The notes: generated by a model from the letters alone, not told the origin. A DNA stretch of 53,182 bases from Candidatus Segetimicrobium genomatis (GCA_005882335.1 VBAP01000005.1:1-53182), one strand, 5' to 3'. Shown: positions 31,184-40,138, numbered from the stretch's first letter. Numbers and translations: made by a program.

Positions 31184-32349
31184 GCCTCGATGCCGACGTG
31201 ATCGTGGTGGGCGCGGGGCCGGCAGGGAGCACCGCGGCGGCGCTCCTCGCGGCGGCGGGAGTGCGGGTCTTGGTGGTGGACAGGGCCACATTCCCGCGCG
31301 ACAAACCGTGTGGCGACTACTGCAATCCCGGCGCCGTCAACCTGTTGCGCGACGCGGGGGCTCTCCCCGCCGTGTTCGACACAGGCGCGTCGGCGATTTC
31401 CGGGATGCGCGTGTATGCACAGGACGGCAGTCGATTCGAGGCGCGGTTTCCTGTAGGCCATGGGTTGCTGATCCCGCGGCTGCGGCTCGATGCCGCGTTG
31501 CTGGGACATGCTTCGCGCGCCGGCGCCGCGATCTGTGAGGGTGTCGCCGTCGACTCGGTGCGTAGCCACCCGGAGGCGGTCGAAGTGCGGACGGCGTCGG
31601 GCCGCCGGTGGCGCGCGCGACTACTCATCGCGGCCGACGGTATGCACTCGGCAATTGCCAGGCGGCTGGGGCGCTTGATCTTGCCTGCGGCAGGACGGTA
31701 CACCGTCGGCGCCTACTTCTCGGGACTCGTCCAGACGGCGCCGGGAGGCGAGCTTCATCTCGGGCCCGGCATGTACGGGGGTGTGGCCCACTTCGGCAGT
31801 GGAGTCGCAAACGTCTGCATGGCGCTTCCCCGGCGTCTGTGGCGGCACGCAGGTCCGCGGCAGACATTCGACGCCGCCCTGACGTCCCTGCCGGCGCTGG
31901 CAGAGGCGATGGCCGGCGCCCGGCGGGAGAGCCGCTTTCGCTGCAGCGGGCCGGTCGGATTCGCTGACCGCAACGCTGTGGCCGACCGCATACTGCTGAT
32001 CGGAGATGCGGGAGGGCAAATCGAGCCGATGACGGGCCAGGGAATCTTTCTGGCACTGCGCTCGGCGCATCTCGCCTCCGGGGTGGCCGCCGAGGCGCTC
32101 TCCACCGATGATCTGTCGTACCGGAAGCTCTTCACATACGCGCAGCATCGCCGCCGGGAGATCGCGGGCCGGCTGGCCGTCTCACGCTGGCTGCAGCGCC
32201 TGGCGTTTCATCCGCAGATGACGCCGCTGTTGGTGCGCCGTCTACGGATGCGACCGGAGTTGGCCGGCGATCTACTCGGCGCCACCGGTGATGTCCTGCC
32301 GCCGGGCGGCATCCTCTCGCCAGCATACCTGGCGCGCCTCTTCCTCTAG
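31180..32349 (+). CDS. FAD-dependent oxidoreductase, geranylgeranyl-reductase-like
   Basis: 389 residues. The FAD-binding site is intact: ADVIVVGAGPAGSTAAALLA (GxGxxG at 11-16) and an Arg/Asp strand end VLVVDRATFPRDKPCGDYC. LLIAADGMHSAIARRLG and RILLIGDAGGQIEPMTGQGI complete the GR2-type fold used by geranylgeranyl reductases, aromatic hydroxylases and flavin halogenases. PCGDYC resembles the geranylgeranyl-reductase PxxxxCGG motif. The reaction may be double-bond reduction or ring hydroxylation of the operon product. It overlaps the upstream methyltransferase by four bases and is followed after four bases by the SRPBCC gene. Confidence 0.88.
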   Translation: MSLDADVIVVGAGPAGSTAAALLAAAGVRVLVVDRATFPRDKPCGDYCNPGAVNLLRDAGALPAVFDTGASAISGMRVYAQDGSRFEARFPVGHGLLIPRLRLDAALLGHASRAGAAICEGVAVDSVRSHPEAVEVRTASGRRWRARLLIAADGMHSAIARRLGRLILPAAGRYTVGAYFSGLVQTAPGGELHLGPGMYGGVAHFGSGVANVCMALPRRLWRHAGPRQTFDAALTSLPALAEAMAGARRESRFRCSGPVGFADRNAVADRILLIGDAGGQIEPMTGQGIFLALRSAHLASGVAAEALSTDDLSYRKLFTYAQHRRREIAGRLAVSRWLQRLAFHPQMTPLLVRRLRMRPELAGDLLGATGDVLPPGGILSPAYLARLFL

Positions 32350-32353
32350 GGCG

Positions 32354-32794
32354 ATGCACACCAGGCACGAGGCCCTTGTCTTTGCCTCTGCCGATACGGT
32401 CTTCGCCCTGGCGGCGGATGTGGAACAATGGCCGTCGTTGCACCGCGCCTACCGGTGGTGCCGGGTACTGGCGCGCACCCCGGACGGGCTCGTGTTCGAG
32501 ATGGCTGGCCGTATCCGCGGCTGGCCAGCTCGGTGGACTGCGGTGCAGGAGCGGCAGCCGGCCGCCCGGCGTCTCATCTTCCGCCACATTAAGGGCGTCA
32601 CCACCGGGATGTGGGTGGCGTGGTCTCTCCACCCACAACGCGAGGGCACCAGCGTCATCATCGAGCACGATTTGGTCATCCCGTGGCCCCTGGTGGGCCG
32701 GCCGATCTCGAACCTGATCGTCGGACCGTTCTTCATCGACTGGATCGCGCGCCAGACGCTTGCGGCCATCAAACAGGCCGCGGAGCGCACGTAG
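32354..32794 (+). CDS. SRPBCC family protein, polyketide cyclase/aromatase-like
   Basis: 146 residues from ATG 32354. The START/SRPBCC fold is recognisable: a first strand HEALVFASADTVFALAADVE, WPSLHRAYRWCRVL, then VAWSLHPQREGTSVIIEHDL and a long C-terminal helix (IDWIARQTLAAIKQAAE). This resembles the aromatase/cyclase and CoQ-binding branches. Beside a ketosynthase, a role in folding or cyclising a poly-beta-keto chain is the natural guess. Lipid or quinone binding is the alternative. The downstream ketosynthase starts 13 bases after its stop. Confidence 0.8.
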   Translation: MHTRHEALVFASADTVFALAADVEQWPSLHRAYRWCRVLARTPDGLVFEMAGRIRGWPARWTAVQERQPAARRLIFRHIKGVTTGMWVAWSLHPQREGTSVIIEHDLVIPWPLVGRPISNLIVGPFFIDWIARQTLAAIKQAAERT

Positions 32795-32807
32795 GAGGAG
32801 GAGCATA

Positions 32808-34046
32808 ATGCAACGCGTTGTGGTCACGGGGATCGGAGCGGTGACACCGATCGGCATGGCATCCGCAGGTCTGTATGCCGGGATGCGCCGGGCGCGTTCG
32901 GCGGTGGCGCGGCTCACGCGGTTCGACCCGTCGCCCTTTCGCTGCCAGGTGGCTGCAGAGGTGGGGGAGTTTGACCCCCTCGCCTACATGGATGCGAAAC
33001 GGGCGCGGCGTCTAGACCGCTTCGCGCAATTTGCTGTCGCGGTCGCCCGTCAGGGGGTCGACGATGCCGGTCTGCACCTCGAAGACGAGGACCGGGATCG
33101 GTGTGGATGTTTTATTGGCGGGGCGCTGGGCGGCGGCGCGTTTGCCGAGGAACAGCATGAGATCTTCCTACGAGAAGGCATCAAGAAGGTGAGGCCCACC
33201 CTGGCCCTGGCGGTTTTCAGCGGGTCGGCATCGTGCAACATCGCCATCGAGTTCGGGTTGACGGGACCCACCAGCGCCAATTCCGACAGTTGCAGCTCCG
33301 GGGCGATCGCCATTGGCGAAGCGTTCCGGTTGATCAAAACGGAGCAGGCCGACTTGATGCTGGCAGGCGGCGCAGAGTGTCCCCTGTCGCCTCTCATCTT
33401 TGGGGCGTTCGATGTGATTCGGGCCATGTCCACCCGCAACCAGGAGCCGGAACGCGCCTGCCGGCCCTTCGACAAGGATCGCGACGGCTTTGTGATGGCC
33501 GAGGGCGCTGCGGTACTCGTGCTGGAATCGTTGGACCACGCGGTCAGACGTCACGCCCCCATCTACGGGGAAATCCTCGGGTACGGCACAACCAACGACG
33601 CCCACCACATGACGGCCCCACTGCCATCCGGGGCCCAGGCGGCACGGGCGATGCGGCTGGCTCTGCAGGAGGCGGACCTGGCCGTCGAGCAGATCGGCTA
33701 CGTCAACGCGCATGCCAGCAGCACGCCGCTCAACGACACGGTGGAGACCAAAGCCATCAAGGCCGTCTTCGGCGAACACGCGTACCGGGTGCCGGTGAGC
33801 GGCACCAAAGCCATGCACGGCCATGCGCTGGGCGCCACGGGTGCGATCGAAGCGGCGATCTCGCTGCTGGCGCTGCGGCACGATTATCTGCCGCCAACGG
33901 TCAATCTGGACGCCCCCGATCCGGAGTGCGATCTCGACTACATTCCGCACGAGGGGCGCGAGGCGCACGTCGATCACATCCTGAGCAACTCGTTCGGGTT
34001 TGGGGGAATCAACGCGAGTTTGGTTCTGGGGAGATACGACCAGTGA
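32808..34046 (+). CDS. Beta-ketoacyl synthase (FabF/KAS II-like)
   Basis: 412 residues from ATG 32808, behind AGGAGGAGGAG. The full thiolase fold is present with a complete Cys-His-His triad: SDSCSSGAIAIG (Cys162), NAHASSTPLNDTVE (His302) and GTKAMHGHALGATGAIE (Lys334, His339). The family norm at these points is NAHGTSTPLND and STKSMTGH, so Ala, Ser and His replacements set it apart from housekeeping FabF. It condenses acyl chains by decarboxylative Claisen reaction. No acyltransferase, ACP, ketoreductase or chain-length-factor gene is adjacent, so it must borrow these. It is the last gene of the operon. Confidence 0.92.
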   Translation: MQRVVVTGIGAVTPIGMASAGLYAGMRRARSAVARLTRFDPSPFRCQVAAEVGEFDPLAYMDAKRARRLDRFAQFAVAVARQGVDDAGLHLEDEDRDRCGCFIGGALGGGAFAEEQHEIFLREGIKKVRPTLALAVFSGSASCNIAIEFGLTGPTSANSDSCSSGAIAIGEAFRLIKTEQADLMLAGGAECPLSPLIFGAFDVIRAMSTRNQEPERACRPFDKDRDGFVMAEGAAVLVLESLDHAVRRHAPIYGEILGYGTTNDAHHMTAPLPSGAQAARAMRLALQEADLAVEQIGYVNAHASSTPLNDTVETKAIKAVFGEHAYRVPVSGTKAMHGHALGATGAIEAAISLLALRHDYLPPTVNLDAPDPECDLDYIPHEGREAHVDHILSNSFGFGGINASLVLGRYDQ

Positions 34047-34067
34047 TTTGTGATTCGCGCCGTGGGT

Positions 34068-36125
34068 CTAGGACAAGAAAGATTGGATAATCACGATGAA
34101 CGCCAGCGTGGCCAGCAAGACTACCAGGGACAGTCCGAGCACCTCGACCACGACCTGCGGCCAGCCGCGCATGAGCGCAACACCGAGCAGCACGCCCACG
34201 GCCACGAACAGCGCGCTCACCCCCGCGAGCGGCCCCGACATGCGAGGCGGCGCCGGCGCCGCCTCGCCCGCCGCCACGGACTCCTCGGCTGGGCTCAGAT
34301 AGTACGGCACGTCCGTGACCACCGTGACGCGGTGACCTTGACGCCTGCGGAAGTAGAGCGTCAGCTTCAAGAGCAAGGCGGTCTGTCCGTGCAGGAAGAA
34401 GTGCCACCACTTGACCGGCACGAACTCCGGCAGCACCACGGTGATCTGCTGGTCGAATCCAGTCTCCCACTCCAGTCCATCCAGAAACCGCAGCAGGGGT
34501 TCCAGGACCGAGCGATACGGCGAACTCAGGACGCGGAGCGGCACCCCCATCCCCCACCGTTCCCATTTCTCCTTGAGGTTCCGCGTCCTCTGCGGATCGA
34601 TGTCCACGGCGACCGCCACGACGTCGCCGCTCAGCGACTTGGCGTATCGGAGGGCCGGCAACACCCCGCGATGCAGATCCCCCACCGGGATCACCACCTT
34701 GTGCCTGCGGATCGGGTCGGGGATCTGCGCGCCTTCCAGCGTGAGCTGATTCCGCACCTCCTGGTAGTGCCGCTGAATCCTGTACATCATCCAGATGTTG
34801 GCCGGGATCAGCACCAAGACGATCCACGCGCCGTGGAGGAATTTCGTGGCCACGACCACGGCGAGCACGATCGCCGTGACGGTCGCGCCGACGCCGTTGA
34901 TCACCATGTGCCGGACCCAGCCGTGCTCGCGGCGTGTCCACCACCGCTTCACCATACCGGCCTGCGACAACGTAAACGAGAGGAACACGCCCACGGCATA
35001 GAGCGGGATCAGCGCGTGGGTGCTGGCCCGGAAGACGTACACCAGCCCCCCGCTGAGCAGCGCCAGCACCACGATGCCATTGGCAAACACGAGCCGATCG
35101 CCGAGGTTGGCCAGCGCGCGGGGTAGGAACGCATCCCGGGCCAGGATCGAGGCGAGCCGCGGGAAGTCGGCAAAACTGGTGTTGGCGGCCAGGATCAAGA
35201 TCAGGGCCGTGGAGAGTTGCACCAGGAAGTAGAACGGCCCCGTGCCGAAGATCGCGCGCGCGATCTGGGACACGACCGTTTCCTGGTCATTGGGGACGAT
35301 CCCGAGCTGATGCGCGAGGAAGGTCAAGCCCAAGAACAGCACAATCAGAATGCCCGCCATCCAGATCAGCGTGATGCCGGCGTTGCGAGCCTCCGGCGGC
35401 CGGAACGCCGGGATGCCGTTGCTGATGGCCTCCACCCCGGTCATGGCGGCCGAGCCCGACGCGTAGGCGCGAAGGATCAACCAGAGAGAGATCGGTGCCA
35501 GGGATTGGCCAGATGCCAGGTGTGGCGGAACCGGGGGCTGTCCGAAAGCGCGCGCGGTACCCGCGATCACGGTGAGCCCCAAGGCGCCGATGAACAGATA
35601 CGTCGGAGCGGCAAAGATCGTCGCCGACTCCCGGACGCCGCGCAGGTTGATCATCGCGACCAGTGCGATCGCCAGCAACGCCAGGGAAACGCGCATGTGG
35701 AACAATGTCGGCACCGCCGAGGTCACCGCGGCGATCCCGGCTGCAACGCTCACCGAGACGGTGAGGACATAGTCAATCAACAGCGCCGCCGCCGCCACCA
35801 GCCCGGGCCACACGCCCAGGTTGTCGTGCGCGACGATGTAGGCGCCCCCGCCCGATGGGTAGGCGTGAATCGTTTGGTAGTACGAGAAGGCGACGATGGC
35901 CAGGACCGCGGAGATCGCAATCGCCACCGGCAGCGCCAGCCCGACCGCCGCCGCGCCGGCCATCACCAGCACAATCAGGATCTCCTCTGTGGCGTAGGCC
36001 GTGCTGGAGAGGGCGTCCGATGAAAAAACCGCCAGCCCTTTGAGTTTGGAGATGCGCTCGTGGATAAGCTGGGTGGTCGCCAGCGGTGGTCCGATCAACG
36101 CGCGCTTCAGCGCGGTTCTGATCAT
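34068..36125 (-). CDS. kimA: APC-superfamily potassium transporter, KimA-like
   Basis: 685 residues. About twelve hydrophobic helices fill the first 430 residues and a soluble C-terminal domain follows. The N-terminal LAVFSSDALSSTAYATEEIL, HAYPSGGGAYIVAHDNLG, and SGSAAMTGVEAISNGIPAFR closely resemble Bacillus KimA, the high-affinity proton/potassium symporter. The C-terminal part is the region regulated by cyclic di-AMP in KimA. Other APC-family amino acid permeases are the alternative. No cyclic di-AMP riboswitch is visible upstream, only repeats. The adjacent upstream gene encodes a membrane pyrophosphatase, another ion pump. Confidence 0.85.
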   Translation of the reverse strand: MIRTALKRALIGPPLATTQLIHERISKLKGLAVFSSDALSSTAYATEEILIVLVMAGAAAVGLALPVAIAISAVLAIVAFSYYQTIHAYPSGGGAYIVAHDNLGVWPGLVAAAALLIDYVLTVSVSVAAGIAAVTSAVPTLFHMRVSLALLAIALVAMINLRGVRESATIFAAPTYLFIGALGLTVIAGTARAFGQPPVPPHLASGQSLAPISLWLILRAYASGSAAMTGVEAISNGIPAFRPPEARNAGITLIWMAGILIVLFLGLTFLAHQLGIVPNDQETVVSQIARAIFGTGPFYFLVQLSTALILILAANTSFADFPRLASILARDAFLPRALANLGDRLVFANGIVVLALLSGGLVYVFRASTHALIPLYAVGVFLSFTLSQAGMVKRWWTRREHGWVRHMVINGVGATVTAIVLAVVVATKFLHGAWIVLVLIPANIWMMYRIQRHYQEVRNQLTLEGAQIPDPIRRHKVVIPVGDLHRGVLPALRYAKSLSGDVVAVAVDIDPQRTRNLKEKWERWGMGVPLRVLSSPYRSVLEPLLRFLDGLEWETGFDQQITVVLPEFVPVKWWHFFLHGQTALLLKLTLYFRRRQGHRVTVVTDVPYYLSPAEESVAAGEAAPAPPRMSGPLAGVSALFVAVGVLLGVALMRGWPQVVVEVLGLSLVVLLATLAFIVIIQSFLS

Positions 36126-36130
36126 GGCCT

Positions 36131-36163
36131 AGGACCAGGAGACCAGGGATCCAGGGGACCAGG
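36131..36163. repeat. GACCAGG-type array
   Basis: AGGACCAGGAGACCAGGGAT continues into CCAGGGGACCAGG, four units of 7-8 bp. It is single-armed and lies in the kimA leader. Related GACC units occur at 22719-22746 and 22813-22902. Confidence 0.7.
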
Positions 36164-36186
36164 CGATAAGGAGAGTGTCATCATTC

Positions 36187-36243
36187 GCGTTCCCGCGCTT
36201 CCGCGCCCCGCCCGAAGCGTGGTGGGGGTTCCCACGTTCCCGA
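36187..36243. repeat. TTCCCG array with CGCCCCG/GTGGGGG core (copy B)
   Basis: CGTTCCCGCGCTTCCGCGCC, CCGCCCGAAGCGTGGTGGGG and GTTCCCACGTTCCCG follow each other. It is the most diverged of the four core copies. It lies between hppA and kimA. Confidence 0.75.
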
Positions 36244-36251
36244 ATTCTGAT

Positions 36252-38594
36252 CTATTTGCGCGGCGATGCCCCGCCCGGACGCGCGGACTCGTCGGTAATT
36301 GACGTCCGCCGACTGACGGCTACCGCCACGGCCACCGCCAGCAGCGCGACGCCGACTACCGTCAGCCGCACGGTCAGAGCGAGTGGCTGGATAACAACCG
36401 GGGCGATGAGGATCGCCACCAGGTTCATCACCTTGATGAGCGGGTTGAGCGCCGGGCCGGCAGTGTCTTTGAGTGGGTCGCCGACCGTGTCACCGATCAC
36501 GCCGGCTTTGTGGGCATCGGTGCCCTTGCCGCCGAGATAGCCGTCTTCAATCTTCTTCTTCGCGTTGTCCCAGGCGCCGCCGGTGTTCGCCATGAACACC
36601 GCCAGCAGCTGCGCAGTCAAGATGGCTCCGGCCAGGTATGCGCCGAGCGCGCCGGCGCCCAAACCAAAGCCGACGAGGACGGGCGCCGCGATGCCGATGA
36701 GCCCGGGGCCAAGCAGTTCCCGTTGCGCCGCCTTCGTGACGATATCGACGCATCGCGAATAGTCGGGCCGTGCCTTTCCCTGAAGCAGGCCGGGAATTTC
36801 GCGAAACTGCCGTCGTACTTCCTCCACCACCAGGAACGCTGACCGGCCCACCGCCCGGATCAGGAACGCCGAGACCAGGAACGGCACTGCCCCGCCGATC
36901 AGCAGACCGATGAAGATGAGCGGCAGATTCACCTGGATGCCCACGCGCGACAGCATCCCCCCCGCCTGCTGCGCGCCTGCGCTGATGAGATCCTGGACAT
37001 TCACAAACAGGCCCGCCTCATCGATAAACGAGCGGAAGAGTGCGATCGCGGCCACGACTGCGGTAGCGATGGCGAACCCCTTGGTCAAGGCTTTGGTCGT
37101 GTTGCCGATTTGGTCCAATCTTGCCACGATGCGTCCGGCCTGCGTCTCGCCGTGCTCCACCCCGGACATTTCAAAGATTCCGTTCGCATTGTCCACGATA
37201 GGGCCGAACGTGTCTTCCGCGAGGATAAAGCCGGTCGTGGTCAGCAGACCCAATCCGGCGAGGGCGATCCCGTACGCCGCCAGCGCCACGCTGCCGCCGA
37301 AGATCTGATACGAGGCAAAGAGTGTGACGGCGATGGCCAGAATGGACCACACCGTGCTCTCCAGCCCACTGCCCAATCCTGTCAGCAACAGGGTCGCGGG
37401 TCCGGTCTTTGCGGAGTAGGCAATTTCGCTCACCGCCGCACGGTCCGGGTGCGTAAACAGTTCGGTAAGCCTGCCGATCACGACCGCCAGGCCGATGCCG
37501 ACGAGCGTGGCCAACCCAAACCGCCATCCCAGGTCACCGGTCACCGGGTCGCGCAGGTAGAAGAGACTGACCAGCCCGAAGGCGACCGTTGACACCCCCG
37601 CAGCGGTCCAGAAGCCGATGTTGATCGGATGCATCGGATCGCCGATCGCCTCATCTTTTCCTCGGACGACCCAGGTGCCGATCATGGAGGCAAAGACGCC
37701 GATGGCGCGGACCAGCAGCGGGTAGATGATCAGTTTCAGCGCAAACGCGCCCGCCCCGGCTACTCCACCGTAGTGGGCCACGAACCCGGGGTCCAGCATC
37801 GCAGCGGCACCCAAGATGATCGCTGCGACGAGCGTCACCTCATAACTCTCGAACACGTCGGCCGCCATCCCGGCGCAGTCGCCGACGTTGTCGCCGACGT
37901 TGTCGGCGATCACGGCCGCGTTCCGCGGGTCGTCTTCGGGGATCCCGACCTCCACCTTCCCCACGAGATCGGCGCCCACGTCCGCAGCCTTGGTGTAAAT
38001 TCCGCCGCCCACACGCATGAAGGCCGCCACCAGGGAGCCGCCGAAACCGAAGCCGACCAGTACGCGCATCGCATTCTCTTTGAACGCCATGAAGATGATG
38101 GTGGCGCCCAGCAGCCCCAGGCCCACCGTGAACATTCCAGAGATCGTGCCCGCTTGGAATCCGGTGCGCAGCGCCTCCCGGTAACTGCGCCGCGCGGCGT
38201 TTGCCACGCGCACGTTGCCGTGCACCGCGGAGGTCATGCCGACGAAGCCGGCGCCGTACGACGCGAAGCACCCCAGCAGGAATGCGGCAGCGACGCCACC
38301 GGCCAGCAGCGGGTGTTGAGCGTAGATTGGACGGTAGAGCAGATAGAGGCCGGCGGTGACCACGACGATGAAGGGCACCATCGTGCGCAGCTGACGTCCC
38401 AGATAGGCCATCGCCCCTTCCTGGATGGCAGTCGCCACTCTGACCATGGAATCAGGGCCGGGATCCTGCCGCAGCACCTGCCGCCGCAGGTACACCCCGT
38501 ATGCCAGTGCGATGACGCTGCTCAGGAGCACGATCCATAACAGGAGTGTCTCTCGCGGCCCAAACTGCGGTAAGGAAATCGTCGCCTCGCTCAT
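36252..38594 (-). CDS. hppA: Membrane pyrophosphatase, proton-pumping, predicted K+-independent
   Basis: 780 residues from ATG 38594 with about sixteen membrane helices. Substrate-site motifs: GGIYTKAADVGADLVGKVEV, then GIPEDDPRNAAVIADNVGDN (the family catalytic block), VGDCAGMAADVFESY, and near the C-terminus AWDNAKKKIEDG and DTVGDPLKDTAGPALN. The discriminator site reads GNTTKALTKG: Lys instead of Ala at the K+ site. This is known to mark K+-independent enzymes, so a K+-independent proton pump is predicted. It couples pyrophosphate hydrolysis to ion export. It lies downstream of pth and upstream of the KimA-like transporter. Confidence 0.94.
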   Translation of the reverse strand: MSEATISLPQFGPRETLLLWIVLLSSVIALAYGVYLRRQVLRQDPGPDSMVRVATAIQEGAMAYLGRQLRTMVPFIVVVTAGLYLLYRPIYAQHPLLAGGVAAAFLLGCFASYGAGFVGMTSAVHGNVRVANAARRSYREALRTGFQAGTISGMFTVGLGLLGATIIFMAFKENAMRVLVGFGFGGSLVAAFMRVGGGIYTKAADVGADLVGKVEVGIPEDDPRNAAVIADNVGDNVGDCAGMAADVFESYEVTLVAAIILGAAAMLDPGFVAHYGGVAGAGAFALKLIIYPLLVRAIGVFASMIGTWVVRGKDEAIGDPMHPINIGFWTAAGVSTVAFGLVSLFYLRDPVTGDLGWRFGLATLVGIGLAVVIGRLTELFTHPDRAAVSEIAYSAKTGPATLLLTGLGSGLESTVWSILAIAVTLFASYQIFGGSVALAAYGIALAGLGLLTTTGFILAEDTFGPIVDNANGIFEMSGVEHGETQAGRIVARLDQIGNTTKALTKGFAIATAVVAAIALFRSFIDEAGLFVNVQDLISAGAQQAGGMLSRVGIQVNLPLIFIGLLIGGAVPFLVSAFLIRAVGRSAFLVVEEVRRQFREIPGLLQGKARPDYSRCVDIVTKAAQRELLGPGLIGIAAPVLVGFGLGAGALGAYLAGAILTAQLLAVFMANTGGAWDNAKKKIEDGYLGGKGTDAHKAGVIGDTVGDPLKDTAGPALNPLIKVMNLVAILIAPVVIQPLALTVRLTVVGVALLAVAVAVAVSRRTSITDESARPGGASPRK

Positions 38595-38661
38595 CGCGCC
38601 CCCACTACGTCGTACCGTCGCCGTGCCCGCACGCCGGGCTGGTGCAGTCTTTCCCATTATA

Positions 38662-38697
38662 GGGGTCGGGGATCAGGGGTTAGTAACTCGACCCCTT
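38662..38697. terminator. Hairpin between pth and hppA
   Basis: GGGGTCG (38662-38668) pairs with CGACCCC (38689-38695), followed on the plus strand by TTTCT. The loop holds CGGGATC-like units. On the minus strand TATAATGGG (TATAAT at 38656-38661) directly follows and could be a -10 for hppA, though no -35 is evident. Confidence 0.45.
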
Positions 38698-38701
38698 TCT
38701 G

Positions 38702-39283
38702 CTACCGGCTGACGGCGGCCGGCCTGGCATTGAACCGGTTCATCGCCGCCTGCAGCCCTTCTCGTATGACTGTCTCGATGGCCTCCGCGGCTCGCTCTAA
38801 GGCCGGGTCCATCGTGGCACGTTCCTCGGCTGTGAACGGCGTGAGCACGAACTGGGCGGGAACCATTCCCTCCGGCGGCCGGCCGATTCCCACCCGCAAC
38901 CGGGAGAATGCATCGCTCCCCAGCGCGTCGACGATGGAACGCAGCCCGTTGTGCCCGCCGTGACTTCCGCCCGGACGCAGCCGCAACCGCCCAAGCGGAA
39001 GATCCAGATCGTCGACGACGACGACCAGATCCTCGAGTTTCACTCGATGACGGCGACGCAGATCCGCGACGGCGGTTCCACTCAGGTTCACGTACGTCTG
39101 CGGCTTCGCCAGGAGCACCCGGCGCCGCCCGACCGTTCCACCGCCGATGGTGGCCCACCCGTCCTCCTGATCCACGGCGATGCCCAAACGCCGGCCCACC
39201 CGGTCGATGACCTCCCACCCCACGTTGTGGCGGGTGTGCCTATAGCGACGGTCGGGGTTGCCTAGTCCGATGATGAGTTTCAT
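38702..39283 (-). CDS. pth: Peptidyl-tRNA hydrolase
   Basis: 193 residues, a complete bacterial Pth. Signatures: MKLIIGLGNPDRRYRHTRHN with the catalytic His, LAKPQTYVNLSGTAV, VVVVDDLDLPLGRLRLRPGG and SHGGHNGLRSIVDALGSDAF, VGIGRPPEGMVPAQFVLTPF. It releases tRNA from peptidyl-tRNA that has dropped off the ribosome. The rplY gene lies upstream on the same strand across a CCAGTAR hairpin array. The rplY-pth neighbourhood is common in bacteria. Confidence 0.95.
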   Translation of the reverse strand: MKLIIGLGNPDRRYRHTRHNVGWEVIDRVGRRLGIAVDQEDGWATIGGGTVGRRRVLLAKPQTYVNLSGTAVADLRRRHRVKLEDLVVVVDDLDLPLGRLRLRPGGSHGGHNGLRSIVDALGSDAFSRLRVGIGRPPEGMVPAQFVLTPFTAEERATMDPALERAAEAIETVIREGLQAAMNRFNARPAAVSR

Positions 39284-39289
39284 ACATAT

Positions 39290-39368
39290 CAGTAGCCAGT
39301 AACCAGTAGCCAGTAACCAGTGAACTCCGAGATCTTTCTGGCTACTGGCTAGTGGCTACCGGCTACTC
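39290..39368. repeat. Intergenic hairpin array, CCAGTAR family (7-bp unit)
   Basis: The left arm 39290-39322 has AGTAGCCAGTAACCAGTAGC onward. The right arm 39337-39368 has CTGGCTACTGGCTAGTGGCT onward. Between rplY stop and pth start. Confidence 0.9.
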
Positions 39369-39379
39369 GCCTCGACCGG

Positions 39380-40123
39380 CTAGTCTCCCTTGCCAGGCGC
39401 CGCAGGCTTCGCCTTCTCGGGCCTCTCTGGCTTCTCGGGCTTCTCAGGCGCCGCGGCTGGTTTCGCTTCGCCGGGGGCCTGCGCCGCTGCTGCAGCCGCG
39501 GGCGCCTCCCCTGTGGCTGCCGCCGCCTCCGGCGCGGCGGCCGGCGCCGCCTCCTCAACGACCTTCGGGACCACAACGGTGGCGACGACTTCCTCGGGGG
39601 GAGTCACGACGGTGACGTCGGACGGCACCACGAGATCGCGCGCGTGGATCGAATCGCCGACCTCGAGCGCGCTGATATCGAATTCGATGTGCTCCGGGAT
39701 CTGCATCGGAAGACATCGGACCAGGATTTCGCGCAGGTGCACTTCAAAGACGCCGCCTTCGGCGATCCCAGCAGCATGCCCCACAAAGGTGATCGGGACG
39801 TGTGCTTCGACCGTGCGGGTCAGATCGATGGCGTAAAAATCCACATGGGTGATGTTGCGCAGGAAGATGTCACGCTGGAGATCCTTGACCATGACGGTCC
39901 GAGACTCACGGTCGCCGTTGGCGAGAGCCAGATCGATAAGGACGTTCATGCCTGAGGTCGTATGGAGGGCGGCACGCAACGCCCTGCCCTCCACGGCCAC
40001 CGGCACCGGATCGCTCCCCCGCCCGTACACGATACCCGGGATCAGCCCATCGCGGCGGAGCCTCCGGACCTGGTTCTTCCCCAGACCGTCCCGCCGCTTC
40101 GCTTCCACTGTCACGCGCTCCAT
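39380..40123 (-). CDS. rplY: 50S ribosomal protein L25 (Ctc/TL5 type)
   Basis: 247 residues from ATG 40123 behind GGAGGC. The N-terminal 5S rRNA-binding domain begins ERVTVEAKRRDGLGKNQVRR with IPGIVYGRG. The C-terminal TL5 domain follows (HVPITFVGHAAGIAEGGVFE, DISALEVGDSIHARDLVVP). The last 60 residues are an Ala/Pro/Glu/Lys-rich disordered tail, ending in Lys/Pro-Glu-Lys repeats (PEKPEKPERPEKAKP), frequent in this family. It binds 5S rRNA in the large subunit and is stress-linked in some species. The tail is low-complexity but not one of the DNA arrays. Confidence 0.95.
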   Translation of the reverse strand: MERVTVEAKRRDGLGKNQVRRLRRDGLIPGIVYGRGSDPVPVAVEGRALRAALHTTSGMNVLIDLALANGDRESRTVMVKDLQRDIFLRNITHVDFYAIDLTRTVEAHVPITFVGHAAGIAEGGVFEVHLREILVRCLPMQIPEHIEFDISALEVGDSIHARDLVVPSDVTVVTPPEEVVATVVVPKVVEEAAPAAAPEAAAATGEAPAAAAAAQAPGEAKPAAAPEKPEKPERPEKAKPAAPGKGD

Positions 40124-40138
40124 GGCATGCCTCCAAAC

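Noticed and set aside
34050..35126. Long plus-strand frame opposite the KimA-like gene
   Set aside because: His/Arg/Gln-rich composition and no motif; the complementary frame has a conserved transporter.
36126..36251. Cyclic di-AMP (ydaO/yuaA) riboswitch before kimA
   Set aside because: The gap is only about 126 bases and is filled by GACCAGG and TTCCCG repeats, without the conserved riboswitch core.
39380..39560. Ala/Pro/Glu/Lys-rich tail of L25 as another repeat-array insertion
   Set aside because: Low-complexity tails are normal for Ctc/TL5-type L25, and the DNA lacks the 7-9 bp unit pattern.
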